Notes under the pieces: model-generated
What the model was told of the DNA's origin: nothing
The model's database searches: none
Seen by the model: the letters and a program-made list of their open reading frames with translations, nothing else
Translations under genes and position numbers: made by a program
Assembly: GCF_900111245.1 (NCBI RefSeq)
Contig: NZ_FOGO01000001.1
Coordinates: 682,001-746,000 of the forward strand
Reading direction: 5' to 3'
Length of the DNA: 64,000 nucleotides
Source of the DNA: Streptomyces qinglanensis
GTDB taxonomy: Bacteria; Actinomycetota; Actinomycetes; Streptomycetales; Streptomycetaceae
Shown: positions 25,706 through 34,133 of the stretch, in pieces
How the letters are laid out: each line of letters starts with the position of its first letter
Numbering within the stretch: position 1 is the first letter of the stretch

Positions 25706-26257
25706 ATGAAGAAGCCCGTACCCGGAGGCTCGGTGCCCCCGGCCCCCGAGACCCGTGCCGCCGACGCCCCGGCCCCGCGCCGCACGGTGCCGCTGGACCG
25801 GCACGAGGCCCTGCGGCTGCTGGGCGGTGTCTCCCTGGGCCGGGTGGTCTTCACCGAGCGCGCGCTGCCGACCGTACGCCCGGTGAACCACCTGGTGGAC
25901 GGCGCCGACGTGGTGATCGGCGTGCCCGACGACACGACCCTCGCCTCGCTCGCCGCTCCTGGCGGAACCTCCGGGGCGGTGCTCGCCTACCAGGCGGATC
26001 TCATCGACCCGGTGGCCCATCTGGGGTGGAGTGTGGTGGTGACCGGCTACGCGCACGTGGTGGCGGACCCGGCGGAGCTGGCGCGCTACACCGCCCGTCT
26101 GCGCCCCTGGGTGGATCAGCCGACGACGGCGGCCCTGCGGATCCGCGCGGACCTGGTGACCGGCTTCCGGCTGGAGGCCGCCGGTACGGCGCCCCGGGCC
26201 CGTGCCGCCGTCACCGCACCGTGTCCGCACCCGGGCTCCGGGCCGGGCACCGCCTGA
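25706..26257 (+). CDS. Pyridoxamine 5'-phosphate oxidase (PPOX)-family FMN-binding protein
   Basis: 183 residues. After 25 disordered residues, the split-barrel flavin domain runs RHEALRLLGGVSLGRVVFTERALPTVRPVNHLVDG...VLAYQADLIDP...GWSVVVTGYA, the PPOX-type fold, ending with a PWVDQPTTAALRIRADLVTGFRL segment. Such proteins bind FMN or F420 and are frequent members of actinobacterial DosR/DevR dormancy regulons. The neighbouring stress protein and response regulator fit that context. ATG 25706 is my choice; GTG 25700 is equally in frame and neither has a strong ribosome binding site. Confidence 0.82.
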   Translation: MKKPVPGGSVPPAPETRAADAPAPRRTVPLDRHEALRLLGGVSLGRVVFTERALPTVRPVNHLVDGADVVIGVPDDTTLASLAAPGGTSGAVLAYQADLIDPVAHLGWSVVVTGYAHVVADPAELARYTARLRPWVDQPTTAALRIRADLVTGFRLEAAGTAPRARAAVTAPCPHPGSGPGTA

Positions 26258-26301
26258 CCGGGCCGGCCGCCTCGCTCTCCGGCCCGGTCGGCCGGGCGGA
26301 C

Positions 26302-26317
26302 AGGGCCGGTCGGCCCT
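26302..26317. promoter_or_regulatory. DevR-like palindrome AGGGCCG-GT-CGGCCCT
   Basis: A perfect 7-bp inverted repeat about 135 bp before the universal stress protein gene. Its complement matches 15 of 16 bases of the site at 28408 upstream of the response regulator gene. It resembles the GC-rich boxes I recall for Streptomyces DevR/OsdR-type regulators; binding is inferred. Confidence 0.55.
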
Positions 26318-26452
26318 CCCTGCGCACACCCGTGCGAGCGGATGCTGAAGCCGTGGGACGACACCGCGCCCCACGACACACCACGAGCATCACGACACAT
26401 CGGCCCACGGCCCGGAGAGTGACCGTGCGGCGGAGGACAGGCGGGGAAGAGC

Positions 26453-27328
26453 ATGACGGACACGGTGATCACGGCCGGGGTCGACGGCTCCACCGAGAGC
26501 ATGGCGGCGGTGGACTGGGCGGCCGACGAGGCCGTACTCCACGGCACGCCGCTGCGGCTGGTGCACGCCTGGCTCTGGCAGCCCCTGAACGTGCCGGTCG
26601 AGCAGGAACGGGAGACCGAGGAGCGGGCCGCGCACGCGATCCTGCGCGAGGCTCGGGACCGGGTGGCCCGGCGCCACCCGGACCTGCCGTGCACTGCGAC
26701 GATCCTCCCGGACAAGGCGGTTCCGGCGCTGCTGCACGAGACCCGGCAGGCCCGGAGCCTGGTACTGGGCACCCGCGGGCACGGGCGGCTGCTGGGCTTC
26801 CTCCTGGGGTCGTGCGGGCAGCAGGTGGTCGCGGCGGCCGAATGCCCCGTGGTCTCGGTCCGCGCCGTGGACCCGGAAGCCCGCCCGGCCGACGACGCCG
26901 AGGTGGTGGTCGGGCAGCAGGGCACCCCGCAGGAGAGCGCCGGCGTCCTGGAGTTCGCCTTCCAGGCAGCCGCTGCCCGGAACGCCACCCTGCGGGCGGT
27001 ACGCGCCTGGAACCTGCCGCCGGTCCAGACGTACGCGCTGACCGGGCTGGGGGCGATGGAGGAGGCCGACGGCCCCGTCCCGTACGAGAAGAAGGCACTG
27101 AGCGAAGCCCTCGCGCCCTGGCGGGACCGCTACCCGCAGGTCCCGGTGGTCGAGCACGTCGAACTGGCCGGCGGCGGACCGGCGCTGCTGTCGGCATCCG
27201 CGGGAGCGCGGCTGGTGGTCGTCGGGCGCCGGGTGCGCCGCTCGCACTTCGGCACCCACGTCGGCTCGGTCGCCCAGGCGGTGCTGCACCACGCGCGCTG
27301 TCCGGTGGCCGTCGTCCCGCACGCCTGA
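26453..27328 (+). CDS. Universal stress protein, two UspA domains
   Basis: 291 residues in two UspA-like halves. The first (1-145) starts VITAGVDGSTESMAAVDWAADEA and has the ATP-binding signature G-x2-G-x9-G-S in GTRGHGRLLGFLLGSCGQ, followed by CPVVSV. The second (about 150-291) ends RLVVVGRRVRRSHFGTHVGS...CPVAVVP, a less exact version. Double-domain USPs are hallmark members of actinobacterial hypoxia and dormancy regulons. GGGGAAG precedes the ATG. The upstream palindrome at 26302 and the DevR-like regulator downstream support such control. Confidence 0.92.
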   Translation: MTDTVITAGVDGSTESMAAVDWAADEAVLHGTPLRLVHAWLWQPLNVPVEQERETEERAAHAILREARDRVARRHPDLPCTATILPDKAVPALLHETRQARSLVLGTRGHGRLLGFLLGSCGQQVVAAAECPVVSVRAVDPEARPADDAEVVVGQQGTPQESAGVLEFAFQAAAARNATLRAVRAWNLPPVQTYALTGLGAMEEADGPVPYEKKALSEALAPWRDRYPQVPVVEHVELAGGGPALLSASAGARLVVVGRRVRRSHFGTHVGSVAQAVLHHARCPVAVVPHA

Positions 27329-27360
27329 ACCCCGTCGGAGCACATCGACGGAGCACATCG

Positions 27361-27480
27361 GAAGGGGCCGGTCCGCGAGGCGGTGGGCCGGTCCGCGAGG
27401 CAGTGGGCAGTGGGCCGGTTCCGCGAGGGCGGTGGCTCCGGTCCGCGACGGCGGTGGGCGGTTCCGCAACGGCGGTCCGG
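27361..27480 (+). repeat. Degenerate tandem repeats, about 20 bp
   Basis: Units close to GGGCCGGTCCGCGAGGCGGT recur about five times with drift and small gaps, between the convergent stress protein and regulator genes. No hairpin terminator is obvious inside. Confidence 0.5.
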
Positions 27481-27604
27481 CCCCGGCCGGTGGCCGGCCG
27501 CCGTCGCCGGCCGGGAGGCGCGTCCCGCCACGCCCCCCCGCCTGCGGGCCGGGGCTCGTTGCCGCGTCCGGCTCGCGCGGGCGGAGCGCGGAGAGTGGCA
27601 GGGT

Positions 27605-28321
27605 TCAGTACCGCCGGCGCCGCTCGGGGCCGCCCGGGGCACCGTCCGTCCCGGGTCCGGACATCTGGGCGGCCAGCACGGCCGCCTGCACCCGGCGTTC
27701 GACACCCAGCTTGGCGAGCAGCCGGGAGATGTTGTTCTTGACGGTCTTCTCCGCGAGGTAGAGGCGGCGGCCGATCTCGCGGTTCGTCAGCCCCTCGCCC
27801 ACCAGGGCGAGGATGTCCCGCTCCCGCTCGGTCAGCGCGGCAAGTCCCGGCTGCTGCTCCTCCTGCGAGGGTTCGCCGCGCAGCCGGGCCATCACCCGGG
27901 CCGCGGCCCCCGGGTCCAGCAGGGACTGCCCCGAGGCCACGGTCCGTACGGCGGACACCAGGTCCGTGCCGGTGATCTGCTTCAGCGCGTAGCCCGACGC
28001 CCCGGCCAGGATGGCGTCCAGCAGCGCTTCCTCGTCGTCGAACGAGGTGAGCATCAGGCAGGCCAGCTCCGGCATCCGGGAACGCAGCTCCCGGCAGACG
28101 CTCACCCCGTCGCCGTCGGGCAGCCGCACGTCCAGCACCGCGACGTCGGGGCGGAGTGCGGGGATTCGGGTCAGCGCCTGTTCGGCGGTGCCGGCCTCGC
28201 CGACGACCGTCAGGTCGGGCTCGGCGTCCAGCAGATCATGCACACCTCGGCGTACCACCTCGTGGTCGTCGAGCAGGAAGACCTTGACCGTTCCCCGCGT
28301 CGTGGCGGCGTCGTCCGTCAT
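27605..28321 (-). CDS. NarL/DevR (DosR)-type response regulator
   Basis: 238 residues. Receiver domain: [19 protein letters not shown] with the acidic pocket, phospho-acceptor Asp in [13 protein letters not shown] (about residue 62), LTSFDDEEA (Thr/Ser switch) and YALKQITG (Lys). LuxR-type [25 protein letters not shown]...[25 protein letters not shown], very close in style to DosR/DevR. No cognate histidine kinase is in the window. The palindrome at 28408, about 90 bp upstream, matches the box ahead of the stress protein gene, suggesting autoregulation. Likely controls the neighbouring stress genes. Confidence 0.9.
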   Translation of the reverse strand: MTDDAATTRGTVKVFLLDDHEVVRRGVHDLLDAEPDLTVVGEAGTAEQALTRIPALRPDVAVLDVRLPDGDGVSVCRELRSRMPELACLMLTSFDDEEALLDAILAGASGYALKQITGTDLVSAVRTVASGQSLLDPGAAARVMARLRGEPSQEEQQPGLAALTERERDILALVGEGLTNREIGRRLYLAEKTVKNNISRLLAKLGVERRVQAAVLAAQMSGPGTDGAPGGPERRRRY

Positions 28322-28407
28322 CAGGCAGCTCCGTCTGTCCCGGCCCGCCCCCCGCAGGCACGCGGGGGCTTCCTCGTCAGAGTGCCCCGAGCCAGGGCGG
28401 ATTGACC

Positions 28408-28423
28408 AGGGCCGACCGGCCCC
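28408..28423. promoter_or_regulatory. DevR-like palindrome AGGGCCGACCGGCCCC
   Basis: Matches the reverse complement of 26302-26317 at 15 of 16 positions. It lies between the regulator's start (28321) and the terminator hairpin of the DoxX-like gene. Confidence 0.55.
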
Positions 28424-28492
28424 ACCTGGGGTGCCGGCCGGGTGCGCGCACGGCGGCCGGTCCCGAACTCCGCGGCAGGGCACCACGGAACA

Positions 28493-28526
28493 CCGAAGGG
28501 GCGGCCGTGGCCGGCCGCCCCTTCGG
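28493..28526 (-). terminator. Hairpin terminator of the DoxX-like gene
   Basis: CCGAAGGGGCGGCC and its exact complement form a 14-bp stem with a 6-nt loop, 36 bp past the minus-strand stop. No T tract, as is common in Streptomyces. Confidence 0.65.
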
Positions 28527-28561
28527 CATACGTCCGCCTCGTGCTCCCCCTCTCGGGCGGA

Positions 28562-29188
28562 TCAGCGCAGCCAGCCGTGCCGGCGCACCACCGGCTGCCG
28601 CTCCCACCAGCGCCCCAGGCCCCAGGTACGGCCCGCGCCGAGCACCGCGAGGACCACCAGGAGAGCCGCGTAGAGCACGTGGTAGTCCACCAGCGGGTTG
28701 GTGGACATGCTCGGCGCCCCGTCGGAGAGGTGACGCGCGGGCGGCCACTCGGCGGCCCACATCAGCGCCATCATCAGCGTTCCGGCGACCGCGGTGGCCC
28801 GCAGCGCCAGCCCGCTCGCCAGCGCGGCGCCGATGCCCAGCAGGCCCAGCATGAACAGCCAGTCCGCCCACGCCGCTCCCGCCCAGGAGTGGAAGACGTC
28901 CTCCAGCGGACCGGCGGAGACGCCGCTGAGGAACCCCCGGGTCGGTGAACCCCCGTCGGCCCAGCCCTTGCCGGCCGGGGTCGCGTAGCCCCAGCCGAAG
29001 GTCTTGTCGCCGAAGGCCCACAGGAAGGTGAGAGCCGTCAGCAGCCGAGCCGTGGCCGCGGTACGGGCGAGTGCCGCGGATCCGGCTGCCGCCTGCCCAG
29101 CCGGATCCGCTGAGGTGCCGGTGTGCGGGGCGGCGTCGGAGCCGTTCGTCCGGTCGGTGCGAGGTCCTGGTCGCTGGTGCAGTGCCAT
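28562..29188 (-). CDS. DoxX-like integral membrane protein
   Basis: 208 residues. After about 40 polar residues come four membrane helices: TARLLTALTFLWAFGDKTFG, the WLFMLGLLGIGAALASGLAL pair, and a C-terminal LYAALLVVLAVLGAG. The WAFGDKTFGWGYATP start and the periplasmic SGPLEDVFHSWAG-like loop fit DoxX/DoxD relatives (thiosulfate:quinone oxidoreductase small subunit-like), often stress- or hypoxia-linked. ATG 29188 has GGGGAAGGGAA in front; ATG 29230 would add 14 residues with a weaker site. A palindrome cluster at 29295-29321 lies upstream. Confidence 0.82.
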   Translation of the reverse strand: MALHQRPGPRTDRTNGSDAAPHTGTSADPAGQAAAGSAALARTAATARLLTALTFLWAFGDKTFGWGYATPAGKGWADGGSPTRGFLSGVSAGPLEDVFHSWAGAAWADWLFMLGLLGIGAALASGLALRATAVAGTLMMALMWAAEWPPARHLSDGAPSMSTNPLVDYHVLYAALLVVLAVLGAGRTWGLGRWWERQPVVRRHGWLR

Positions 29189-29294
29189 GGCGGGTTCCCT
29201 TCCCCGAGGAGGCGCACTGTGCGTGTCCATGACCACTCTGTCGGCCGCCGCCTCGTGCGGCGCCGGGCGAACGGGGCAGGGCCGCGGTGCTGAC

Positions 29295-29321
29295 GGTCCC
29301 TTCGGTCGGGACCATCGGTCC
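29295..29321. promoter_or_regulatory. Overlapping palindromes upstream of the DoxX-like gene
   Basis: GGTCCC-N7-GGGACC (29295-29313) overlaps GGACC-ATC-GGTCC (29309-29321). The second follows the GGGAC...GTCCC plan of mycobacterial DosR boxes. The remaining 29189-29501 region has no gene that I can see. A stress regulator site is inferred. Confidence 0.45.
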
Positions 29322-29501
29322 ACGGAGGAACCTCAGCCGTGCGGCACCGCGGCCACCGGCGCGGCGCAGGTGCAGCGCCGCGGATGTCGCGGAGCCGCTG
29401 CAGGGGCCCAGCCGGGCCGAACGGTCGCGGCGGCCGGACCTCCAGTCCCTGTCCGGCTCGCCGGGCGGGAGGGAGGAGTGGGCCGAGCCGACAGCGGCCG
29501 G

Positions 29502-30158
29502 TCAGGCGTTGATCGTGCGCAGGAAGTGATCGGCGTCCTCCGGCTCGCCGAGTCGGCCGACCTGGATCCAGGATCCGTCGGCGAAGCGGAATCTGAACGT
29601 GGCGAACCCGCGCGGCTGGCCCGCCTCGCCTTCGAGCCGGGCCTCCCCGAGCGGAAACTCCGCGACGGGCACGAAGTCCCCGGCCTTCATGGGTGACAAC
29701 CTGCGGCGTGGGGAGGCGGCCACGCAGATGCGGTCGTGCGCCAGCAGGACCAGTCGCCGGGGGTTGGGCGAGTGGCCGTACCAGCGCAGCAGAAGCCGGC
29801 CTGCGGTCAGATTCCAGTCGCCGTCGAAGACGCCGTCGGCCGGGTCGTTCTCGCGGTCGTCCGCAGAACCGGAGTCGCGGGTGGAACGCCGCGGGTCTGC
29901 GCTCCCGGTCCCCGGTGTGCGATCGGTCTTCCTGCCCAGCCTGTCGATCAGCATCATCGGCACGACGACGAAGAAGAACACGACGGCGCCGACGTACAGC
30001 AGCCAGTGATGCCCCGGCTTCAACCGCCCCTTGCCGGCCGCACGGTGCACATCCTTCGGCGGTACCGGAAGGGGCTTGTGGAGCTCGCACCAGACCAGCG
30101 CCACGGGCTGCTCGCCGAGGATCTCCCGCGCCCGTCGATGCACCTTGCGCTTCGCCAT
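29502..30158 (-). CDS. Membrane-anchored hypothetical protein
   Basis: 218 residues. A basic N terminus (MAKRKVHRRAREILGEQP) is followed by one strong membrane helix near residue 65 (HWLLYVGAVVFFFVVVPMML), a charged linker with many Asp/Arg, and a C-terminal domain with WNLTAGRLLLRWYGHSPNPRRLVLLAHDRICVA and FRFADGSWIQVGRL segments, probably beta-rich. I do not recognise the family. The start at 30158 removes an unlikely Ser/Arg-rich leader; an ATG at 30167 is also possible. It stands alone. Confidence 0.7.
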   Translation of the reverse strand: MAKRKVHRRAREILGEQPVALVWCELHKPLPVPPKDVHRAAGKGRLKPGHHWLLYVGAVVFFFVVVPMMLIDRLGRKTDRTPGTGSADPRRSTRDSGSADDRENDPADGVFDGDWNLTAGRLLLRWYGHSPNPRRLVLLAHDRICVAASPRRRLSPMKAGDFVPVAEFPLGEARLEGEAGQPRGFATFRFRFADGSWIQVGRLGEPEDADHFLRTINA

Positions 30159-30428
30159 GCCCGACATCGTAGACAGGCCCGCCGTCCGCCTCTCCGCCCA
30201 CCCGGAGACCGCCGGCACGGAGAGCCGGGCATTGGGCAGCCCCCGCGCTCGGCCAGGATCGAGCCCCCCTCAGGCCGCCGGTTGCCGTATGCGTGACGCG
30301 TACTGCTCCTGGTGCTGCCCGGGCTGCTGACCGTCCGCCACGCCCAGTCCACCGCCTCCCGGTTCGCACGAAGCCGCAGCAGGACCGCGTCACGGTCCGC
30401 GGTCGGGCTGGAGCTCGCGGCTCCCGGC

Positions 30429-31292
30429 TCACTCCCCCGGCGCTGCCGGAGCGGCGGGTGTCATCAGTGCGTTGGCCTCGGCGTAGGGGATCGCGTCCGC
30501 GCCGAAGGTGAAGGTGCCCAGCTCCTGGATCTCGCGGGCCGCGCGGACGACGGCGCCGAGCGCGGCGCGGGAGAGCGCCGAACCCACGCTGATCCGGCGG
30601 ACGCCCAGCGCACCGAGATCGGTCACACTCAGCCGCAGCGCCGGCGACCCCATCAGCACGTTCACGGGGCGGCCGACGGAGGAGCACACCGCGCGGACGG
30701 CGTCGGCGTCCGGCAGCGCGGGCGCGTAGAGCACATGCGCGCCCGCCTCCTCGTACGCCTGGAGGCGGCGAATGGTGTCGGACAGGTCGGGCCGCCCCTG
30801 GAAGAAGTTCTCGGCGCGGGCGGTGACGGTGAAGGGGAAGTCGAGTTCCCCCGCGGCGGCCACGGCCGCGGCCACCCGCTCGGCCGCCTCTCCCAGAGGG
30901 CGGACGGGGTCGTCGTCCCGGCCGGTGGAGTCCTCGACGGAGCCCCCGACCAGACCCGCCGCGGCGGCACGCCGGATCGTCTCGGCGACGTCGTCGGGCG
31001 TCTCGCCGAAGCCGCTCTCCAGGTCGGCGGTGACCGGCAGCGGCGTGGCCTCGACGACGGCTCCGGCGTTGTCGAGGAGCACGTCCCGGGTGACGCGGCT
31101 GTCCGGCAGTCCACGAGCGTGCGCCAGGCCCGCGCCGGTGGTGGCCAGCGCCGCGAAACCGAGCCCGCTCAGGATGCGCGCCGTCCCGGCGTCCCACGGG
31201 TTGGGCACCACGAAGGGGTCGGGCCCCTCGTGCAGCGCCTGGAAGGTGACGGCACGTCGGTACTGGTCGGCGGCGGCCGCGGACTGCTGCAT
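30429..31292 (-). CDS. Isocitrate lyase/phosphoenolpyruvate mutase superfamily protein
   Basis: 287 residues of the PEP mutase/isocitrate lyase TIM barrel. Markers are VPNPWDAGTARILSGLGFAALATTGAG, VTADLESGFG (Mg-binding Asp), GSVEDSTGR (Glu-Asp), TARAENFFQ and YAPALPDADAVR. Many members act as carboxyphosphonoenolpyruvate-type or oxaloacetate-decarboxylating enzymes; the classical KKCGH catalytic loop of isocitrate lyase is absent. GAGAGGG precedes the ATG. It lies 104 bp after the Ddn-like gene on the same strand. The substrate is not known. Confidence 0.88.
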   Translation of the reverse strand: MQQSAAAADQYRRAVTFQALHEGPDPFVVPNPWDAGTARILSGLGFAALATTGAGLAHARGLPDSRVTRDVLLDNAGAVVEATPLPVTADLESGFGETPDDVAETIRRAAAAGLVGGSVEDSTGRDDDPVRPLGEAAERVAAAVAAAGELDFPFTVTARAENFFQGRPDLSDTIRRLQAYEEAGAHVLYAPALPDADAVRAVCSSVGRPVNVLMGSPALRLSVTDLGALGVRRISVGSALSRAALGAVVRAAREIQELGTFTFGADAIPYAEANALMTPAAPAAPGE

Positions 31293-31396
31293 GGGGCCCT
31301 CTCTACGGTGCGGGTTCGCTCTGTGCGCTGTTCCGGGACGCCCTCGGACGCGGACGCCCGCACCCGGTGGCCGCGGTGGGCCCGGGTACTGCCGGG

Positions 31397-31807
31397 TCAG
31401 TCGGCGTCGAGGTCGACGCGGACGGTCAGCAGCTCGGTGCCCACCGCGCGGACCACGGCGCTGTTGAGACGCGGCAGCGCGGCGAGGCGGGCGTACGGGT
31501 CGTCGTCGGGGAGGAGCCGGGCCGTCCCGGTGTACCAGCGGCCGGAGACCCGGACCCGCACCCGCGGATCGGCGCGGATGTTGCGTACGTACTGCGCCCG
31601 GTCGCCGTGTTCGGACACCAGCCAGAACCGCTGCCCCTCGCAGCGCCCGCCGACCGGTGTGCGGCGCGGGACACCGCTGCTGCGGCCCGTGGTCTCCAGC
31701 AGGGTCTGCCCCGGCATCCGGCGGGAGAGCGGATTGACCACATGGCGCTGCAGCGCCGTGACGGCCCGGAACTTCGCCGCGCTCCCCTTGCCCGCCGCTC
31801 CCGCCAT
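31397..31807 (-). CDS. Deazaflavin (F420)-dependent nitroreductase family protein
   Basis: 136 residues of the Ddn/F420H2-dependent quinone reductase split-barrel family: LETTGRSSGVPRRTPVGGRCEGQRFWLVSEHGDRA, then QYVRNIRADPRVRVRVSGRWYTGTARLL, the signature region for F420 phosphate binding. It should reduce quinones or similar substrates with F420H2. GGAAGGAAC lies in front of ATG 31807. Possibly co-transcribed with the PEP mutase-like gene downstream. Confidence 0.88.
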   Translation of the reverse strand: MAGAAGKGSAAKFRAVTALQRHVVNPLSRRMPGQTLLETTGRSSGVPRRTPVGGRCEGQRFWLVSEHGDRAQYVRNIRADPRVRVRVSGRWYTGTARLLPDDDPYARLAALPRLNSAVVRAVGTELLTVRVDLDAD

Positions 31808-32133
31808 CTGCGTTCCTTCCTTCGTCCGCCGAGCGGCCCCGCCGCGCTGTCGGCGGGGCCTTCCGTCCACACGCAGCCAGCATGTTGGTTACGGATGTCC
31901 AGGAGTCTGCCACCGGCCACTGACAACAGCTCCGGCACGGCGACCGGCGGCCGTCCGTCCCCGCGGCATCCGGCCCCGTCCTCTCTCGCTCTCTCCCGAG
32001 GACGCGTGCGACCCGCCCGAGGACGCGTGCGGCCCGCCGCTCCCCGTCGGCGCTCCCCGGATCCTGGACCGCCGTCACGGGTGCGGGCCGCTGCACAGGT
32101 GCGGGCCATTGGCCAAAGTTGCACTCTGGAGTT
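31808..32133. other. Intergenic region, no gene seen
   Basis: 326 bp between divergent genes; promoters for both are expected. A GCCGAGCGGCCCCGCC...GGCGGGGCC inverted repeat near 31827-31860 is the only structure I notice. Confidence 0.5.
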
Positions 32134-32337
32134 ATGACCCCTCCCATCGTCGTACACCCTCCGTCCCAGACCGGTGGACGGAAAGTGACCGCACACACCG
32201 AAAGCCTCGGCTTCGCGCACCGGCCCGAGGACGTCGTCGAGTTCCTGCGCCGCGCCGGTCTCGACCCCGCCGAGATCCAGCTCGACGACCCCAACCTGAT
32301 CGAGTGGCGCGGCGGCGGCCCCGACGTATGGCGGTGA
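32134..32337 (+). CDS. Conserved small Streptomyces protein of unknown function
   Basis: 67 residues: TPPIVVHPPSQTGGRKVTAH, a helical RPEDVVEFLRRAGLDPAEIQ and the terminal LDDPNLIEWRGGGPDVWR. I recall close relatives in other streptomycetes with the same ends, all hypothetical. GGAG precedes ATG 32134; the later GTG 32185 would remove the conserved PPxVVHPP start. It precedes the radical SAM gene by 190 bp on the same strand. Confidence 0.75.
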   Translation: MTPPIVVHPPSQTGGRKVTAHTESLGFAHRPEDVVEFLRRAGLDPAEIQLDDPNLIEWRGGGPDVWR

Positions 32338-32526
32338 TCCTCCGCGGCACGGACCGGGCGAGGCTCCGCGGCGCGCACCTTGCGACGCCCGCGGCACGAG
32401 CCGCCCGGCCCGCCGCGGCGCGCTGGGCCGGGCGTACGGAACAAGAGGCAGGTGTGCGGCCGATTCGGGCACCGGAGTACCGTCGGGTACGCCCACGGGC
32501 CGCGAAGTGAGGAGCTTGATCACACC

Positions 32527-33942
32527 ATGCCGCCAACGCCGACTCCCCTGCCGATGCCGTCGCACGTGCCGTCGGGGCGGGGCAAGCAGGGCCAGCAGGC
32601 CCCACAGGAGCAAGGCAACCGCACCGCTCTGGTCGAGGACCTCATGGAGCGCTTTCCGCACATTCCGCGGGAGGCCGTGCTGAAGGAGGACCTGCTCCGC
32701 GGCGGGATGGCCTTCGACGACTCGGCGCTCAGCGACACCGCCGACAAGGCGACGGGCGAGATCAAGCCGAAGTCCTACTTCATCTTCTCCTTCGACCACC
32801 GCACCCTGCCCGAGCTGGGCGAGGCCGCGCTGCGGCGGCCGCCGGAGGAGGTCGTGCTGACCGGCGGTCCGTACGACCTGAGCCGCACCGTGGTCTCCGT
32901 ACGGGTGAACCCGAGCTCGCCGTACCGGGTGCAGGCGGGCGAGGACGGCGCCCTGGGGCTCTACCTGGACGGACAGCGGATCGCGGATGTCGGCCTGCCG
33001 CCGATGCCGGACTACTACCGGCACACGCTCGCCAACGGGAAGTCCGTGATGGAGGTGGCGCCCACCATCCAGTGGGGCTACCTGATCTATCTGACGGTCT
33101 TCCGGGTGTGCCAGTACTTCGGCGCCAAGGAGGAGTGCCAGTACTGCGACATCAACCACAACTGGCGCCAGCACAAGGCCGCCGGGCGCCCGTACACCGG
33201 GGTCAAGCCGGTCGAGGAGGTGTTGGAGGCGCTGCAGATCATCTCGGACCACGACACGCTCGGCGCCTCGCACGCCTACACCCTCACCGGCGGCTCCATC
33301 ACCTCGCAGGTGCAGGGCAAGGACGAGGCGGACTTCTACGGGCAGTACGCGCAGGCCATCGAGGAGCGCTTCCCGGGCCGCTGGACGGGCAAGGTCGTGG
33401 CGCAGGCGCTGCCCAAGGACGACGTCAAGCGGTTCCACGACCACGGCATCCGCATCTACCACCCCAACTTCGAGGTGTGGGACAAGCGGCTGTTCGAGCT
33501 GTACTGCCCCGGCAAGGAGCGCTATGTCGGCCGTGAGGAGTGGCACCGCCGCGTGCTCGACTCGGCGGACGTCTTCGGGGCCCGGAACGTGATCCCGAAC
33601 TTCGTCGCCGGGGTGGAGATGGCCGCGCCGTACGGCTTCGACACGGTGGACGACGCCATCGCCTCCACCACCGAGGGCCTGGACTTCTTCATGTCCCACG
33701 GCATCACCCCGCGCTTCACCACCTGGTGCCCGGAGCCGACGACCCCGCTGGGCAAGTCGAATCCGCAGGGCGCCCCGCTGGAGTACCACATCCGGCTGCT
33801 GGACGCCTATCGCTCGGCGATGCAGCGGCACGGCCTCTCCTCGCCGCCCGGCTACGGTCCGGCGGGCGCGGGCCGCGCGGTCTTCTCCGTCAGCTCGTTC
33901 ATGGACACGCTGCCCGCAGAGGAGGGCGCGCCGGTCGCGTGA
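32527..33942 (+). CDS. Radical SAM-family protein with noncanonical cysteine spacing
   Basis: 471 residues. A cluster-binding region FRVCQYFGAKEECQYCDIN near residue 200 has Cys spacing C-x8-C-x2-C instead of the usual C-x3-C-x2-C. It is followed by YTLTGGSITSQ, the GGE-like AdoMet-binding strand, and by barrel segments VVAQALPKDDVKRFHDHGIRIYHPNFE (split for length) and NVIPNFVAGVEM. A large N-terminal domain (1-190) precedes it. Streptomyces genomes carry this protein annotated as radical SAM without assigned function. GAGGAG lies about 15 bp before ATG. A strong terminator follows at 33977. Confidence 0.85.
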   Translation: MPPTPTPLPMPSHVPSGRGKQGQQAPQEQGNRTALVEDLMERFPHIPREAVLKEDLLRGGMAFDDSALSDTADKATGEIKPKSYFIFSFDHRTLPELGEAALRRPPEEVVLTGGPYDLSRTVVSVRVNPSSPYRVQAGEDGALGLYLDGQRIADVGLPPMPDYYRHTLANGKSVMEVAPTIQWGYLIYLTVFRVCQYFGAKEECQYCDINHNWRQHKAAGRPYTGVKPVEEVLEALQIISDHDTLGASHAYTLTGGSITSQVQGKDEADFYGQYAQAIEERFPGRWTGKVVAQALPKDDVKRFHDHGIRIYHPNFEVWDKRLFELYCPGKERYVGREEWHRRVLDSADVFGARNVIPNFVAGVEMAAPYGFDTVDDAIASTTEGLDFFMSHGITPRFTTWCPEPTTPLGKSNPQGAPLEYHIRLLDAYRSAMQRHGLSSPPGYGPAGAGRAVFSVSSFMDTLPAEEGAPVA

Positions 33943-33976
33943 GGCCGACCGCCCGTCACCGATGATTTCCGCCGAG

Positions 33977-34013
33977 GGCCCCGGTCTCTCCTCCAGCAGG
34001 AGAGACCGGGGCC
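33977..34013 (+). terminator. Strong hairpin terminator after the radical SAM gene
   Basis: GGCCCCGGTCTCTCCT and its exact complement form a 16-bp stem with a 5-nt loop (CCAGC), 35 bp after the stop. Confidence 0.85.
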
Positions 34014-34042
34014 TTCGCACGCGGGACCCGAAGACACCGGAA

Positions 34043-34106
34043 CACGCGGGAAGCCCGGGAAACGCGGGAAACGCGGGAAACGCGGGAAACGCGGGAAACG
34101 CGGGAG
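34043..34106 (+). repeat. 9-bp tandem repeat, AACGCGGGA
   Basis: About six or seven near-identical units just before the DHFR-like gene; the last five are exact. It ends 28 bp before its ATG, so copy number could affect the 5' leader. Confidence 0.8.
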
Positions 34107-34133
34107 ACACAGAACGGCGCGGAGGCGAGGACC

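Noticed and set aside
30159-30428. Gene in the gap between the membrane protein and the PEP mutase-like gene
   Set aside because: Frames here are short and Arg/Ser-rich, with no features; left as intergenic.
34043-34106. Possible CRISPR array
   Set aside because: Units are 9 bp without spacers; it is a simple tandem repeat. No cas genes occur in the window.
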